DNA of 64,000 nucleotides from UMGS1889 sp964540575. Its GTDB lineage: Bacteria; Bacillota; Clostridia; Oscillospirales; Ruminococcaceae. The notes under the pieces are model-generated. The model made no database searches and was not told the DNA's origin. It worked only from the letters and a program-made list of their open reading frames with translations. Position numbers and translations under genes: made by a program. Shown here piece after piece: positions 63,676-64,000 of the stretch. Where the stretch lies: assembly GCA_964540575.1 (NCBI GenBank), contig CAZINI010000002.1, positions 1-64,000 of the forward strand, read 5' to 3'. Position 1 is the first letter of the stretch, and each line of letters starts with the position of its first letter.

Positions 63676-63704
63676 ATTATACAATAAAATTTGCTCAACT
63701 ACAA
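63676..63704 (-). promoter_or_regulatory. Candidate promoter of the che operon
   Basis: On the minus strand TTGTAG, 17 bases, TATAAT, giving a leader of about 180 bases before cheA. The gap 63490-63867 is very A/T-rich. It also holds a GTGCA/TGCAC inverted repeat near 63612-63630 and no gene that I can see. Confidence 0.45.
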
Positions 63705-63867
63705 GTGCAAAATGTTATATTAAACAAATAAACATTAAAAATTTACAAGCTAAATTTTGTTTATTTTGACAAATTTTATTTAAATTGACTCTAAAATCAC
63801 CATTTATTGGATAACAATTTAACATAATGTTAACAAAATCACGATCAAGGAACGAGATGATAATTAT

Positions 63868-64000
63868 ATGGCAGACCTGATACAGTTAACCACACCCATT
63901 GTTCCGAAGAACTATACTCACGCCGTAAAGCAGCCGCCTGTGCAGAACGATATGGTGTTTGAGCTTGCGGATATGACCAAGATCATCAAGACAAACGACC
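63868..64000 (+). CDS. Start of an unidentified gene, cut by the window end
   Basis: The ATG at 63868 opens a frame of 44 codons to the window edge (MADLIQLTTPIVPKNYTHAV and onwards). It is preceded by AAGGAACGAGATGAT and diverges from cheA. There is no signal peptide. There is too little sequence to name it. Confidence 0.6.
   Translation, partial: MADLIQLTTPIVPKNYTHAVKQPPVQNDMVFELADMTKIIKTND

Overview
The window reads as a low-to-moderate GC Gram-positive chromosome segment, most likely a Ruminococcus-like member of the Clostridia. This is inferred from the Firmicutes-style (b-type) type VII secretion genes, the SAM-I riboswitch on metK, strong AGGAGG ribosome sites and the PduL/che gene repertoire. 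No rRNA or other taxonomic marker is present, so the assignment is tentative. A run of exactly 100 N (17303-17402) shows that this is a draft assembly.

Region 1 (about 0.9-29.8 kb, + strand) is a large type VII secretion (T7SS) and Ser/Thr phosphosignalling supercluster. It starts with an FHA-bearing EssC ATPase, a LytTR protein with a degenerate receiver, a small unknown protein and an EsaB/YukD ubiquitin-like protein. Five WXG100-type small proteins follow, then a probable helical partner, a glycine-rich putative effector and a DUF4176 protein. The signalling half begins with a secreted VWA-TM-FHA protein and a membrane PP2C phosphatase. It continues with four Hanks-type kinases (one split by the assembly gap) and four TM-TPR proteins. 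The kinases and TPR proteins carry interchangeable predicted extracytoplasmic modules: 22-residue leucine-rich repeats, a solute-binding-protein-like domain, YwqK/MORN-like text repeats, TPRs and Thr/Glu-rich linkers. No EssA, EssB or EsaA was recognised. A reasonable reading is that the kinases sense outside ligands, the PP2C reverses them, and the FHA domains of EssC and the VWA protein read the phosphothreonines.

Region 2 (about 30-36.6 kb) holds a secreted protein of unknown function. After it come a nested pair of small palindromic elements and a minus-strand operon (small protein, MMPL/RND transporter, secreted coiled-coil YhgE-like protein). That operon is divergent from a TetR-type regulator, with inverted repeats over both promoters.

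Region 3 (36.9-54.7 kb) is a complete type I-C CRISPR-Cas locus on the minus strand: promoter, cas3-cas5-cas8c-cas7-cas4-cas1-cas2, a 177-bp leader, then an array that I counted by hand as 147 repeats and 146 spacers. Two neighbouring spacers overlap in their target and together reveal a 5'-TTC PAM from the array itself. The oldest (low-coordinate) end is decayed.

Region 4 (54.8-64 kb) is housekeeping: metK with a SAM-I riboswitch (minus), a PduL-type phosphotransacylase with a structured leader (plus), a DUF5131 protein (plus), and a chemotaxis operon cheA-cheW-cheR-cheB-cheW (minus) with no flagellar genes in view. A cut-off gene begins at the right edge. A 90-bp hairpin-rich repeat family is scattered through regions 1-3.
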